Assembly: GCA_027574665.1 (NCBI GenBank)
Contig: CM050657.1
Coordinates: 19,083,700-19,147,699 of the forward strand
Length of the DNA: 64,000 nt
Source: Rhynochetos jubatus
Lineage: Eukaryota; Chordata; Aves; Eurypygiformes; Rhynochetidae
Direction of reading: 5' to 3'
Shown in pieces: positions 51,161-61,732 of the stretch (position 1 is the first letter of the stretch; every line of letters begins with the position of its first letter). Both the position numbers and the translations under genes were made by a program. The notes under the pieces were generated by a model that did not search any database, had not been told where the DNA came from, and worked only from the letters and a program-made list of their open reading frames with translations.

Positions 51161-54100
51161 AAAATTAATTAGTTTATGCCTGAACAGGGCTTTCAACATA
51201 CAGATCATTCTGTATGACAAAGTAGTATTAGATAACAAACCAAGTTATTCAACTGAATTATGGAGCCATAAGAAAATTATTGTCTCTGATTTTTAATCAG
51301 GCAGACTCCAAGCCAGATTAGTCCCTGATGATGATGCTTTGGCTATTTCAACAAGTTTTATTACCACCAGAAAAGTTTCTCCCCCTTTTTGCTCCTGTGC
51401 ACCCTGGAGTTTTCACTGCTGTATGTTTAAGCCACTCAATAAATCCAGCTCTAGATTTCAGGTTAGCCCTTACCTTCAGTAAACAGTAACTTTCAAGACA
51501 GCTTGTTGCAGATAAATAAAAAGCCTTGATGGTTTGGAAACAAACCTCTCCACCTTGTTTGGTTTGGCTTGTTGTTTTTATAAACACCCTGTTTAACTAT
51601 CACTCACTGCAGGGGTAGCTGAATCTAGAAACAGCTCTGAAAGTTTGAGAGAATTAAGCACCAGCAGTTCTGCATTTCTTTTAATGGCATCAGAAAAATC
51701 TCAGGTTATAGATGTTCATATGATTTCATATGCATGAATGCTTCAGTGCCTTCCCACCAGTTATCAGACTCTTTATTAGCCTCCATAACCCAAGCAGAAG
51801 AATTTCAATACGGCCTTTAAGGGTCGCTTGAGCAGAAGCTTCAAGACAAATTGCACTGCTGGGTTCATAGAAATTTGGTAGCTAACTTGACAAAAACTTA
51901 GTTTTCTTTGCTGAGATATAGAGGTATATTACTTGCATGGTCATCTTTGCAAAGATTCGTTTCTGATCATAGGAACCTGTTTGCGGTCAAAAGGTGCGTC
52001 ATCTTCCATCTTTTCAAGCTTGCTAAAATCTTTGGGAGAGATCAGTGTTAATTTATACTAGTGGAAGATCTGGACAAGGTCTTGAAGGTTTCTCATTTGG
52101 GCTGTTTTCTCTACAGACCCCTGACGCAAGAGCATCCTTATGAGAAGAGCAGGAGGAACTTACTAGCACTCGCTCTCTGCTCCCTTGTTCCCTCGCCCTG
52201 CATTGTACTCTACTGGTTTTACTCCTTTTTTTCCATTTATTGCTCTTACATTGGAAATCAGATACAACAGTCATAAAGAACAAGAGCACCGAAGAAATAA
52301 AAGCCACAACAATAAGAGACGAGAAAAAGGAATTCCAGTTAATGGCATCTATCTGGGGAGACGCACCCTACGGGGAAGGGGACCAATATGAAGGACATTC
52401 AGAAGGAAGATAGCCCCTCGGTCCACTTTGCATCTTGATATGATGGCCTTTTTAATCCTTTTCTTAGTTTCTCAGAGCCCTACTTGCTGACCTCCTTTTT
52501 CTCTTACTGTCATTCTCACGCCTTCCTTTTCTCCCTGTTGCTTCTTTTGATTGATTTGGGGAGGGTTTCTGTGGTTTTACTAGAGCAAATAATTAGGCAC
52601 ACAAAGAAAGACATTAGATATTTTACTAAGTGTCCAATGAAATGATTGTCTTACAAAGCTCTAGCACTGATGTGACAAGTTTCTGTACACCCCAGCTTCA
52701 TTCTAGCTACATAGTGTAACCAAAAAGAAAGATTACTACCTGTTTCATCTTTGTTCAAATGGGGGGGATCCCAGTTAGGAACTTGGGTGTTTCAGCTAGT
52801 GTTTTATGGTATAAAACATCACAAGAGTTAACAGTGGTTTGCATTTGGAGAACAGAAACACCAACAGCTAACATGGTAGCTCTCATTTAATGCAGCCCTT
52901 TTCAATTAATGCAAGTTAATGAACAGAACTGAGGGGACAGTACAGGGACACCCACCCTGGGGTGGTGACCAGCAACCAGGGTTGGGTGTGATTGTGGTAA
53001 CCTGTTTGGTACAACTAGAGCCAGAAAAGGGTCTGTATCCTCAGCCACCTCTCCCTTGCTATACGTTAGATCTCAGCAAGGTGTCAGGCACCTCCTTTGC
53101 TGTGGATCTGATGGCTGATAGGTTTTGTGTACCGCACAATGGGTAATGGAAGTCGCTATAGGTCTGCTAACATCTCCTTTAGGTTTGGGCTTTCCTAGGA
53201 CCTGGTCCCATAGGAATATGATTATTTTGTGAAGTGAAAGAGAACTCTGTCCATACTTTGAAGTCTTATTGAATTCCTGCCTCATGCTGGAGGCAGGTCT
53301 GCCCAGAGCAGTTCTGAGATGCAGACCTCTTAATAGCATGTTGGCAGATCTAATGAAGCCCACAGCACTGTCTGCGGCAACCCTCCTAAACCAAACTTTG
53401 CCCCTCTGCACTTATTCTTTGGAAGTACTCCGCTCCCACCATTTCAAAGCAATCTTTTTCAGAAAATCAATAGTTCTTCATCTCCTTCAGAATGAGAGCA
53501 AGTAGGACACTTGGACGTTTGCTTTGTAATCTCTTCAAAAATTGCTTTCTTGTCTTCCCAACAGAATTAGGAAATATTGCAGTACCAAAAAAAAAAAGAA
53601 AAAAAAAAATCTCAAGCTTTTTCATCACAACATCTCAGTTGTAGGACCAATCTTTGCATTCCTTTTCATTTAGGGATTACCCTAAACTCGCTGGGCTGTT
53701 TATACCTTAGGCACACACATACATCCTTGTTCATCACACGGAGGAATTATTTGTTCTCATAACTCCATTTTTCAGGAGCCTGCTGTAGAAACCTTTACCA
53801 TTTTAAAATTTCCGTTTTCTCTCCCTCTTTCCTCTCAGTGGCCCTTTAGCTAGGAAAATGAACCACTCTGCTCCCGCAGTGCCGAGCTGCTGAATCCAAT
53901 CGAGGAAGGCTGGCCAGGCTTCATATTCCCGTCAGAAACAGCGTTGACCTTTTTTTCCTAATTGACAATGCGAGGCTTTGTGCTAATAGGATGACATCAT
54001 TACGCAGAGCTGAAATGCTTTCCCTGCTGTCTCTTTTGTCTCCCAGTATTTTTCTCCCACACTTGTAGGGAAGTATTTCCCTGGGAGGGAGCATAAAGAA

Positions 54101-57100
54101 GACAGTTACACAGTGCCTATAAAAACCCATGTAGAAAACATCCTCAATTTTTCTCTTTTAATTTTTCCTTAGTCAGACTGGTTAACAACCACATATCCTG
54201 AGCCCTCACCATGTACTGAGTCTTCTTTTTCCTTCTTCCAGGTTGCGACCACTGATGTTTCTTTTCTGTATTTGCTTTGTCTCACTGTCCTGAGATATGC
54301 TGCTGGGGAGATTCTGGTTCCTTCTTGATTTTGAATTATAATTGTAGCGGTTAGCCTACTGTCCTTTTACAGCTCTAATTTTATTCAAATAACTTGTTAA
54401 TAACATCTTTGTGCACCCCTACAGCAGTAAATAGGTACTTGAGGTGCCTAATTTTGTGTTAAGTTGTTGGCAGTTAACTGTTGCTGTGATACTTCAGAAA
54501 ATGAATTTTTAAAATAATACTTTAAAGTATACATGGAGGGGAAGAAGCCCCAAAGAAATGGAAAACATTAAAATCCTTGGTTTAGCTCTGTTGTGACATT
54601 GTCTTATCCATTTCAGTGAGTATTATAACCTTGTAAGATGTTGCCTTAAACCTTAAAAAAATTGCCTTGACGTTGGGTATAGATTGACAGTCGTGTACCA
54701 CAGTCTCGGCTAAGCCAACAAACCAAATAAATACATATGATGGGCTTTCACTGGAGAAGACAGAAAGAGCAGAAATGTCCCAGTTCTGCCTATCCCTCTC
54801 TGTTCCTCCCCTATCCTATGGCTGACGTATTTGGGTACTCCTAGCTCATGGTATATATTTCCAGCCTGCATCAGTGCCTAATGAAATGAATTAGTTCAGG
54901 TCCCAGGTACTTCAGTGAATCTGTTCACCCTAAGCTGTTTTAATTTGCACAGAAATGCACTAGGAGCTGCAGCAGTAAAAGCAAAGGGTGGTATTGACCA
55001 GCTGGGAAAAACAGCCTCTTAAATCACTCAAGCTAGCTCTACAGGACCATGGCTGTCTATAGCCTTACTGCCAGAAAGGCAGGCACGAAAAGATAAGACA
55101 GACAAAACCCAGAGTGAAGAAAAGATTCAGGAGGGAGAGGAAGCAGACCCGTTCCTGTTCAAGACTATCCAAAGTTGACAGGAATAAAGGTTTATTTATT
55201 TTCCTGGTTTGCTCAGTCAATACCCAACTATTTCATAGAAAACTCCTGGATTCTTGGACATAGGACAGTGATCTTCATGCCTTTCCTTTCTGCATATAAC
55301 CTCGGTTTGAGAGAGCAATGCCAACCACAGTATTAACATACCTTGTGAAAACTTCTTTTGATTATTTTAATTGTACTTCCTATTTCTTTTTGCACATTAT
55401 CCTTAAGGACATGTTGAGTATTAAGGATTTGTTTCCTACATTCTGTTTCTGTCATAATTACCTTCAACTTTAGTTAACTTCCATAAGCTATTGTGAGTAA
55501 TAGAAGGATTTGGAGTTGTGTTGCTTTAAACAACAGTAAGACTAAGCTTTCTGTCTTTGCGTGAGTGCCTAGTGAACTAGCTATCTGATAGATGTGAAGA
55601 GTAATTATTAATACAGTTTAATATTTCTCTTATGTCTATAGCCTAATGAGATTAGTGCTTTGTTGTACTCAGCACCACATAAACAATTAATATATTTCAG
55701 CCTCAAAGAGCAATTAGGATAATACGGTTAAATCCCTGCAAAGTACTATGAAAAAACATGATTAACCTTACCAAATTTCAGACCGGAGCCCAATTTATTA
55801 TTATTATTTTTATAAACAGGTTAAGTAGAGTGAGTGAAAATAGTGTTTAGAGGGGAAGTGCTGACAAAACCTTTACTGCAGCAATATGTGGACAATGCAG
55901 CTGTAATAATGGCAAGTGTGCCCTTATCACACAGCAAGAAAAATGTAAGGAGTTCTGATTTTGCACTGAATGAGCCATTACTTATGTCTATCACAAAGAA
56001 ATAAGAGTACTGAACAAAAAAAGATACATTAAGGGGTTTGTGGGGTTTTTTTTCCCCAAAAGAAAACTAAAAATAAAAATGATCAGATGTGACTCAGGCT
56101 TTCAAACAATAAAAATAGCAAGATGAAAGAACTAGGTTGCTTCATTGCCTAAAGAAATGGCTAGAATCTTAAAAAGTCTGAAACCTGATTGTGAGAGACT
56201 CACTTTATGGGCTGCTAAGAAGGTGCTGACCTTCATCATCAATAGATTGTCTGAGCCTTTGTGGTATTCAGCAGTAAAGGAAGTGCTTAAAAAGTCATCC
56301 CGCTGAAAGATGGACTGGAAAAATCTCCAGTTCAGATCTCAGCATAGCTGTTGTTGGTGCACATGCTCATTCAGAAAGTCTGTCTGTAAATCTAATACAG
56401 ATAAATCTCGCTTCATTTTTAAGTGATAAAACTGGAGCATCCTCACCTTAAAGATGGATCAGGATATCTGGAATTCAATATAAGTGAAATTAATATAGAG
56501 GAGGGCAGCTAATGACCTATCAGCTGCGGGGCTTTGGATGTGTTTCGTTATAGTACTATATTTCTCTGCCTGTACTAGAGGACATTGAAGAAGTGGGATA
56601 ACACTTGTACAAGTACCAGTGGTATAATTTTCTTATACTTGCTCCATAGTTTTGGATGCAGTTTCACCTGTTCCAACATTTGCACTGAAATGAACTGTAG
56701 CAGATGACTGCCCTGTGATTTCAAATAGCCTTCTGGGAGAAAGAGACTATTATAGATGAAAGAGTTCAGTTCCTATAACTTTCTGGAAAAGTCCCATCAC
56801 TGTCTAAGTAGCATGTTAATATCGCATTTGTCATTATATGTATCTTTTAGCAGGGTGAGTTAGCCTGTGGTTGCCAGCATATATGTGAGCTCACTGAAAG
56901 ACAGATGGGGTATCCATGCACAAAATGCATGTGTGTTGCTGATACAGTCATTCATGCTCTGGCTGAAAAATGTTGTGATGTTATCCTCCAGAAACCATGC
57001 AGCATTGAATATTCACAGCAGAGAGCACAAAATACAGATGGACCACTAATGATTACAGCTTCTGGGACAGCAGATGAGGTACAGCCAGACCATCCTGAAC

Positions 57101-58640
57101 TAGGCAGCTTGTACCTTATGCTGCAGAGGATGTGAAAATAAAACAAAACAGTGACAACAGAAATCTTTGCCAGTTCTGATTGGGCTGGGGGGAGGGAGAA
57201 TTACTGCTGTCTCCAGATCTGATGCCTAATTTGTCTCTGAGTCTTAACAAGGCATTTATGAGGCGTGTTCAGTGTCAGAGCATGGGTCTACTTGGACTGC
57301 TGTCGAATGGTCACTGTAAGGAACCTCCTTCAGAGTAAGAAATGTATCTGTCGAGTTCCCTTACTGCTTCCTAGCTGCCATACCATCCCCCTAGACCTCT
57401 GCACCATGCCAACACTGGGAAGTCAGCAAGCTGGACCACTGCTTGTCCCTCACCTGAAGCCATGCTTTGCTGTTTGCTAGCTAGGACACTGTAACTTGGA
57501 CTTGTTCAGAGACCTCTCTGGGCTGAAATGTCTCCTTGAATTTGCTTCTTCCTCCATAGCCTCTACCATAAAAAAGGCAACTATGATCCTCAGAAACTGT
57601 GACTTGTGCTGTCTCCCGAAAGTTTTTACTGAAAAATTTACCTATTTTGAAAGCGTAGCCCCACAGAATTCATGCCCCAAAGAGCTGGTAATGGCAATGT
57701 AATGGTCCTGTTTCAAGGCAGCTTAATCCCCTCTGAGAACTACTAAAAGAAATTTCCCTCTCCTGTCCCTCCATTTAAATCAGTGCTGAATGTAGCCCAG
57801 TGGTTCTGCCTTGCTATATGCAGATTCAGGAAGATTGCACTACAGTCTTTTGTGTTTAGAAAGGTTTTACTTCACAACTGCAAGGGCAAAAGCTTTTTGG
57901 GTTGAAATCAAAGATTCAATTCTGAAGAAAAAAAGGGTTCATCAAAGAACTGGCAAAGAATTTAACAACTAGGTGCCAGCTGAAGTGCCAGTGTGATTTA
58001 TCAGCAGGTTCTTCTCTAATCTGATGTGAGATAATAGGAGAAGGTGTTGAAAGCAGAATCTAACTAGATACAGAACAAAAAGCATAAGTAATAGGGTTCA
58101 TAAGATCATGCACATAAGGAAGTTTACATTATCTAGTAGGCAGGCCACTCTCCCTAAGAAGGTTTTCTTAGATATATTGGGAAATCAACAGACAAAACCA
58201 GAAGATTTTAAAAAGATAAATGATTTTATGTTCCTTTTGCATTTATATTTTTTCATGTAAGCCTCTTCATTTGAATAGCTGTAGTTTCCTTATCAATAGA
58301 CCCAACAAAATTCTTAGCTGTAGTAGCTGGCAGTGCTATGGACAGAGGTTTCTTGGCAAAAATTAACCCTCAAATATGTGGAAAGCTGAACTTTCTTATG
58401 ACTGATGAGGAAGATCATTCCTGAGAGCTCACAAATTTAGGGTAGTTTCCTTCTGACTGCAGCTCTAAATTGTCTATCTATATTCCCCTGTATAGTGATT
58501 CATTAGAAGCATTTTACAGTAAAAACTTCCAAAATACAAACCAGACATTTTAACCAAAGTCTCAGGAAAATACTTAACTGACAAAGATAATGATTTTCTA
58601 AAAGCTTTTCCCTGGAAGTGTTTTGGTTTGGTTTTTTTTT
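51161..58640. other. Gene-free AT-rich DNA
   Basis: About 7.5 kb without a supportable exon. The minus-strand frame at 53073-53411 (112 codons) and the overlapping plus-strand frames at 56867-57135 show no domain. An A-rich tract lies at 53586-53609 and an ATT-rich stretch at 55797-55812. Confidence 0.6.
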
Positions 58641-58656
58641 ATTATTATTATTATTA
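58641..58656 (+). repeat. (ATT)n microsatellite after a T run
   Basis: Five ATT units follow a T9-10 stretch (58632-58640). Short and probably length-variable. Confidence 0.85.
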
Positions 58657-59599
58657 AGGCAGTGATTAAACTGAGCCTGCCTGAGTTATAACATGCTTCC
58701 ATAGCACAACCCAAAGTCATGTTAATCAGCTTGAATGCCTAAAAATACAATGGGAGCAGTATAAATCCACTTGATACAGCAAAGTTCATTTCAGGTGCTG
58801 GTCCACCAGGAAAGTGTCCTTAAGTGATTAAAGAGTTATTGGTCTGTATTTTACAGTTTGTCCTCTGCTTTTTTTATTCCACAGTAAATTATTTTCAACT
58901 TCATAAGTTTCACAGAGAACAGTTCAGTTTGGTCCAGCCAATTTCCCATTCATGCTGATATCAAGCCCCCATCACATATAGGGCTTTGCCTTTGTGAGAT
59001 TTCTGGTGAGGAGAAGAGTCCATTAATTTTGCTTGAGGGCTCCTCGGTACTATACAGCTGCTCAGAGGACAATTCCTGCAAACTTGTATCTGATGTAGAC
59101 ACTCAAATCTCATTTTCTAGAGTTCCACAGGACCTGCAGTGAATATTCCAACCAAGAGGCTGTGAAAGTCGTGTGTTGCCCCTCCAGAACACGGTATAGC
59201 CATATAATGCAAGGCCTCATGGAAATCCATCGCAGGTCCCATATGTGACATGTTGGCATGACATGGCACCAACATTATCAGGCTCATCCCCTCAGCTGGT
59301 CCTGGGGCTGGCTGGAGTAGCTCTGTTCCACTGCACTGCGAAGATAAATCATAATTTCCTAAATTACCTAGTGCTAAAGCCAGCACTGAAAAAAGCTGCT
59401 TCCAATCTTTAGGCTACGGTTTGTTTTAAAAAGGGATTGAATGTCTTACAAACAGGTAAAATTGCTGCCAGATGCAAGTACATTAGCCTTTTCCAGCTGC
59501 TTTACTGCTGCCATTCAAAATAGCTTGCTATAAATATGATTCCTTTGAGCTCTATTCTGACAAGTGTGAAGCACTATCTGGGAAGGGCCAGTGGTTTTC

Positions 59600-59660
59600 C
59601 ATCTCCATTGAACGCAGTAGGAGTTGTGATTGCTCAGCACATTTCTGAAAAAAGTCTGGT
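59600..59660. repeat. Ancient amniote repeat fragment
   Basis: CCATTGAACGCAGTAGGAG, TTGTGATTGCTCAGCAC and a TTTCTGAAAAAAGTCTGG tail follow the old-repeat order 'CCATTGACTTCAGTGGGAGTTGTGGGTGCTCAGCACCTCTGAAAATCAGGCC' seen widely in birds, turtles and crocodilians. The CTCAGCA..TCTGAAAA part is shared with 40360-40390. Confidence 0.6.
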
Positions 59661-61068
59661 GAAATTACCTTAAATCACACAATTATCCCTTCACCTCTCA
59701 CTCCTTCTCTTGCAGTCATGAAGGAGGAATAAGTTTCTCCACAGGCAGTTCTGCTACAGTAAAGTTTTCAGCCTGGAGGTTGGGAACAAATGTCAAAATC
59801 AACAAGTTCCCTGCTTCAGGGCTGGTGACAGGCCTGGCTGCAATCTGACTTACCCAGAGGAGCGGGTAAAACATGACAAAGATTCAAAAACCTATTTACA
59901 TTAAAATTCAGTAACAGCTTCTCAGATGACCTAAAATGCCTTCGCTTCTTCCCTTTTCCCCTTCCTATTAATTTCTGCCCATTGCCTAATGGCCACTGCC
60001 CTAAACAGCAAAGGTTAGCTCTCGTTAAAACTCAACAACCTGCTTGTTGTTTAAAATCTGTTTCTGGCCGAACAGAAATACATTTATTAGGTATCTTTCC
60101 TTTGTACAATCTGTACCTGCAGTTAAGTACATTAAACTGGTGCTAAACATATGGAAGTGTTGAACAATAACACAAGGTTAAAGGCTAAGTGCTTATGCTT
60201 AACAAACCATTCTGAAAGACAGTCATCATTAAAGCTATATACAATTAAACCTTTCATAATTGATGGGAAAACTGAGGAGAAAATTGCCTGTGCCTTCCAC
60301 CTTTTCGCTATGTAGTCAGCAGAGGCACATGAAAATCAACATTTCCTTTGAATCTGAGCACATTTGTAAGTTAACAATACAGATAAGTCATCTTTCCTAT
60401 TGTACAAGAACTGGTGTTGAGAAGAGGCTTATGAAATTGATTCTCCAGCTTCTACCAGTTTGAATCCACTACTGGTTCCCTGAACTGAGAATTAGGCTGT
60501 TAAGTACTAGGTTGCTTCTTAAGAGCATCACTCCAATGTCCTGTGCCAACAGTTCAATAAGAAACTGCTTTGAAACTCAAATTTGGATATGAAATTGGCT
60601 CAAATGCAGCTAGAGCTGGGACCCCACTTGGAGCTTGTGCCCCTCTGGAATACACACACTTTGCCTGATTTTTTAACACCCTCTCTGACCTCAGCCACTG
60701 TGCTTAGCAGCTCTCAAAAGTCAGGCTGCAGTGACTTTTTGCAACCTGTAACAACATATAACACAAGTCAATCAGTCACAGGGTTTTGGTTGCTTTTCTT
60801 TTGATTAAAAGCCACATTTTCCTTTCTTGTTGCAAGTATAACAGACACACTGGCATGACTTTACATGAACAAATATCTGTTATCAAAGGCTACCAGAAAT
60901 ATTTAAGACGCCTTAAACTTTTACATAGGAAAGAGGAGGTAATTACAGCAAGTCTGATATTATATGTACTAATGATTGAAGAGTTTTCTACAATAATGGT
61001 GCCTACAATATAAAAAATAATAAAAAGCATTTGTACACTGTTTTTGACTTTGCAACGTTTGAGTATTC
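59661..61068. other. Gene-free upstream flank of the SPATA16 exon
   Basis: Unique AT-rich sequence, likely intron between a non-coding first exon and the coding exon. No TATA box, CpG island or first exon was identified here, so the promoter of the gene is probably further left or not visible. Confidence 0.55.
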
Positions 61069-61093
61069 CTAATTTTTCTACATTTTCTCCTAG
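61069..61093 (+). promoter_or_regulatory. SPATA16: Predicted splice acceptor of the SPATA16 exon
   Basis: A branch-point-like CTAAT (61069-61073) is followed by a T/C-rich tract and TCCTAG, with AG at 61092-61093. The branch A (61072) is 21 bases upstream of the AG, a normal spacing. The exon would then begin at 61094 with 66 bases of 5' UTR before the start codon. A second, weaker AG (TTTATAG, 61112-61118) could be used instead. Confidence 0.6.
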
Positions 61094-61130
61094 GACTTTT
61101 CTTTTGCTCAATTTATAGCATCAGTAGACA

Positions 61131-61157
61131 ATGTTTACATCCAAAATTATCTCATAA
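61131..61157 (+). CDS. Upstream ORF in the SPATA16 5' leader
   Basis: An ATG at 61131, with A at -3, opens an 8-codon frame (MFTSKIIS) ending TAA at 61155-61157. It is out of frame with the main start and ends two bases before it. If this leader is present in the mRNA, ribosomes would meet this ATG first and would have to scan past it or re-initiate. The evidence is sequence only; translation is not shown. Confidence 0.4.
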   Translation: MFTSKIIS

Positions 61158-61159
61158 GC

Positions 61160-61732
61160 ATGGATGGGAAGAATGAAACCTCTCAGGAAATGCACAGTAG
61201 TGAGGAGTCAAATGTAGCAGTAAACAAATTGAATGACATTCCAGAAGCGCTGCAAGAGATCAAAAAACATCTTGGGGATAGAGCAGCAGAAAATATAAGG
61301 GAGAGAATAAAAGTGGAAGAGCAAAAGAAGCTAAACCAAAGCGAAGATGTAGACAGAGCAGGCCATAAACAGAAATCAGAAGACACTGAAAAACTAGCTG
61401 TGAAAAAAGAAGAAACCGCATTGGAGACTGGCAATCAGTTAATCCCGACACCTCTGGCTCATATTCCTCTGGAAAGCCTAATGGAGATAGAAACGGAGTT
61501 GGTCTACACTGATGAGGAGGGCATTTCCTTCGAGTTTACAGAGCCTGTAGTGTCTACAAGCACACAGTCAGCGTGCCAGGATTCTAAAGAAGCAGATGCT
61601 CTGAGCGCACCTCAAGGCAATGCTGTGCCCCAGATTGACGAACGGCTTCAGAGGACCCTCCGGGAAGGCAGCACTTGCTACAGGCAGAACGACTACACCA
61701 CAGCAGCGGAGAAGTTCTCAACAGCGCTACAG
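61160..61732 (+). CDS. SPATA16: SPATA16, first coding exon (residues 1-191, partial gene)
   Basis: This exon encodes the N-terminus of spermatogenesis-associated protein 16, a testis-specific TPR protein of the Golgi and pro-acrosomal vesicles of spermatids; human SPATA16 defects cause round-headed, acrosome-less sperm (globozoospermia). Recognition rests on a conserved block at residues 92-126 (NQLI.TPL.HIPL, then ELVY.DE.G..FEF), the SACQ and PQID motifs at 137-140 and 157-160, and the following TPR start. Residues 1-90 are highly charged, Lys/Glu-rich and probably disordered. Residues 163-191 form the first TPR helices (G170, A182, F186, A189 at the consensus positions) and are cut by the exon end. 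The start has a strong context (A at -3, G at +4). The exon ends CAG|GTATGA in phase 0; reading on gives one Val and a stop. The remaining TPR domain is encoded beyond the window. Confidence 0.92.

Noticed and set aside
53073-53411. 112-codon minus-strand frame
   Set aside because: No known domain; overlaps a plus-strand frame and has no exon signals.
61183-61451. Minus-strand open frames of 63-83 codons
   Set aside because: They are antisense shadows of the SPATA16 exon.
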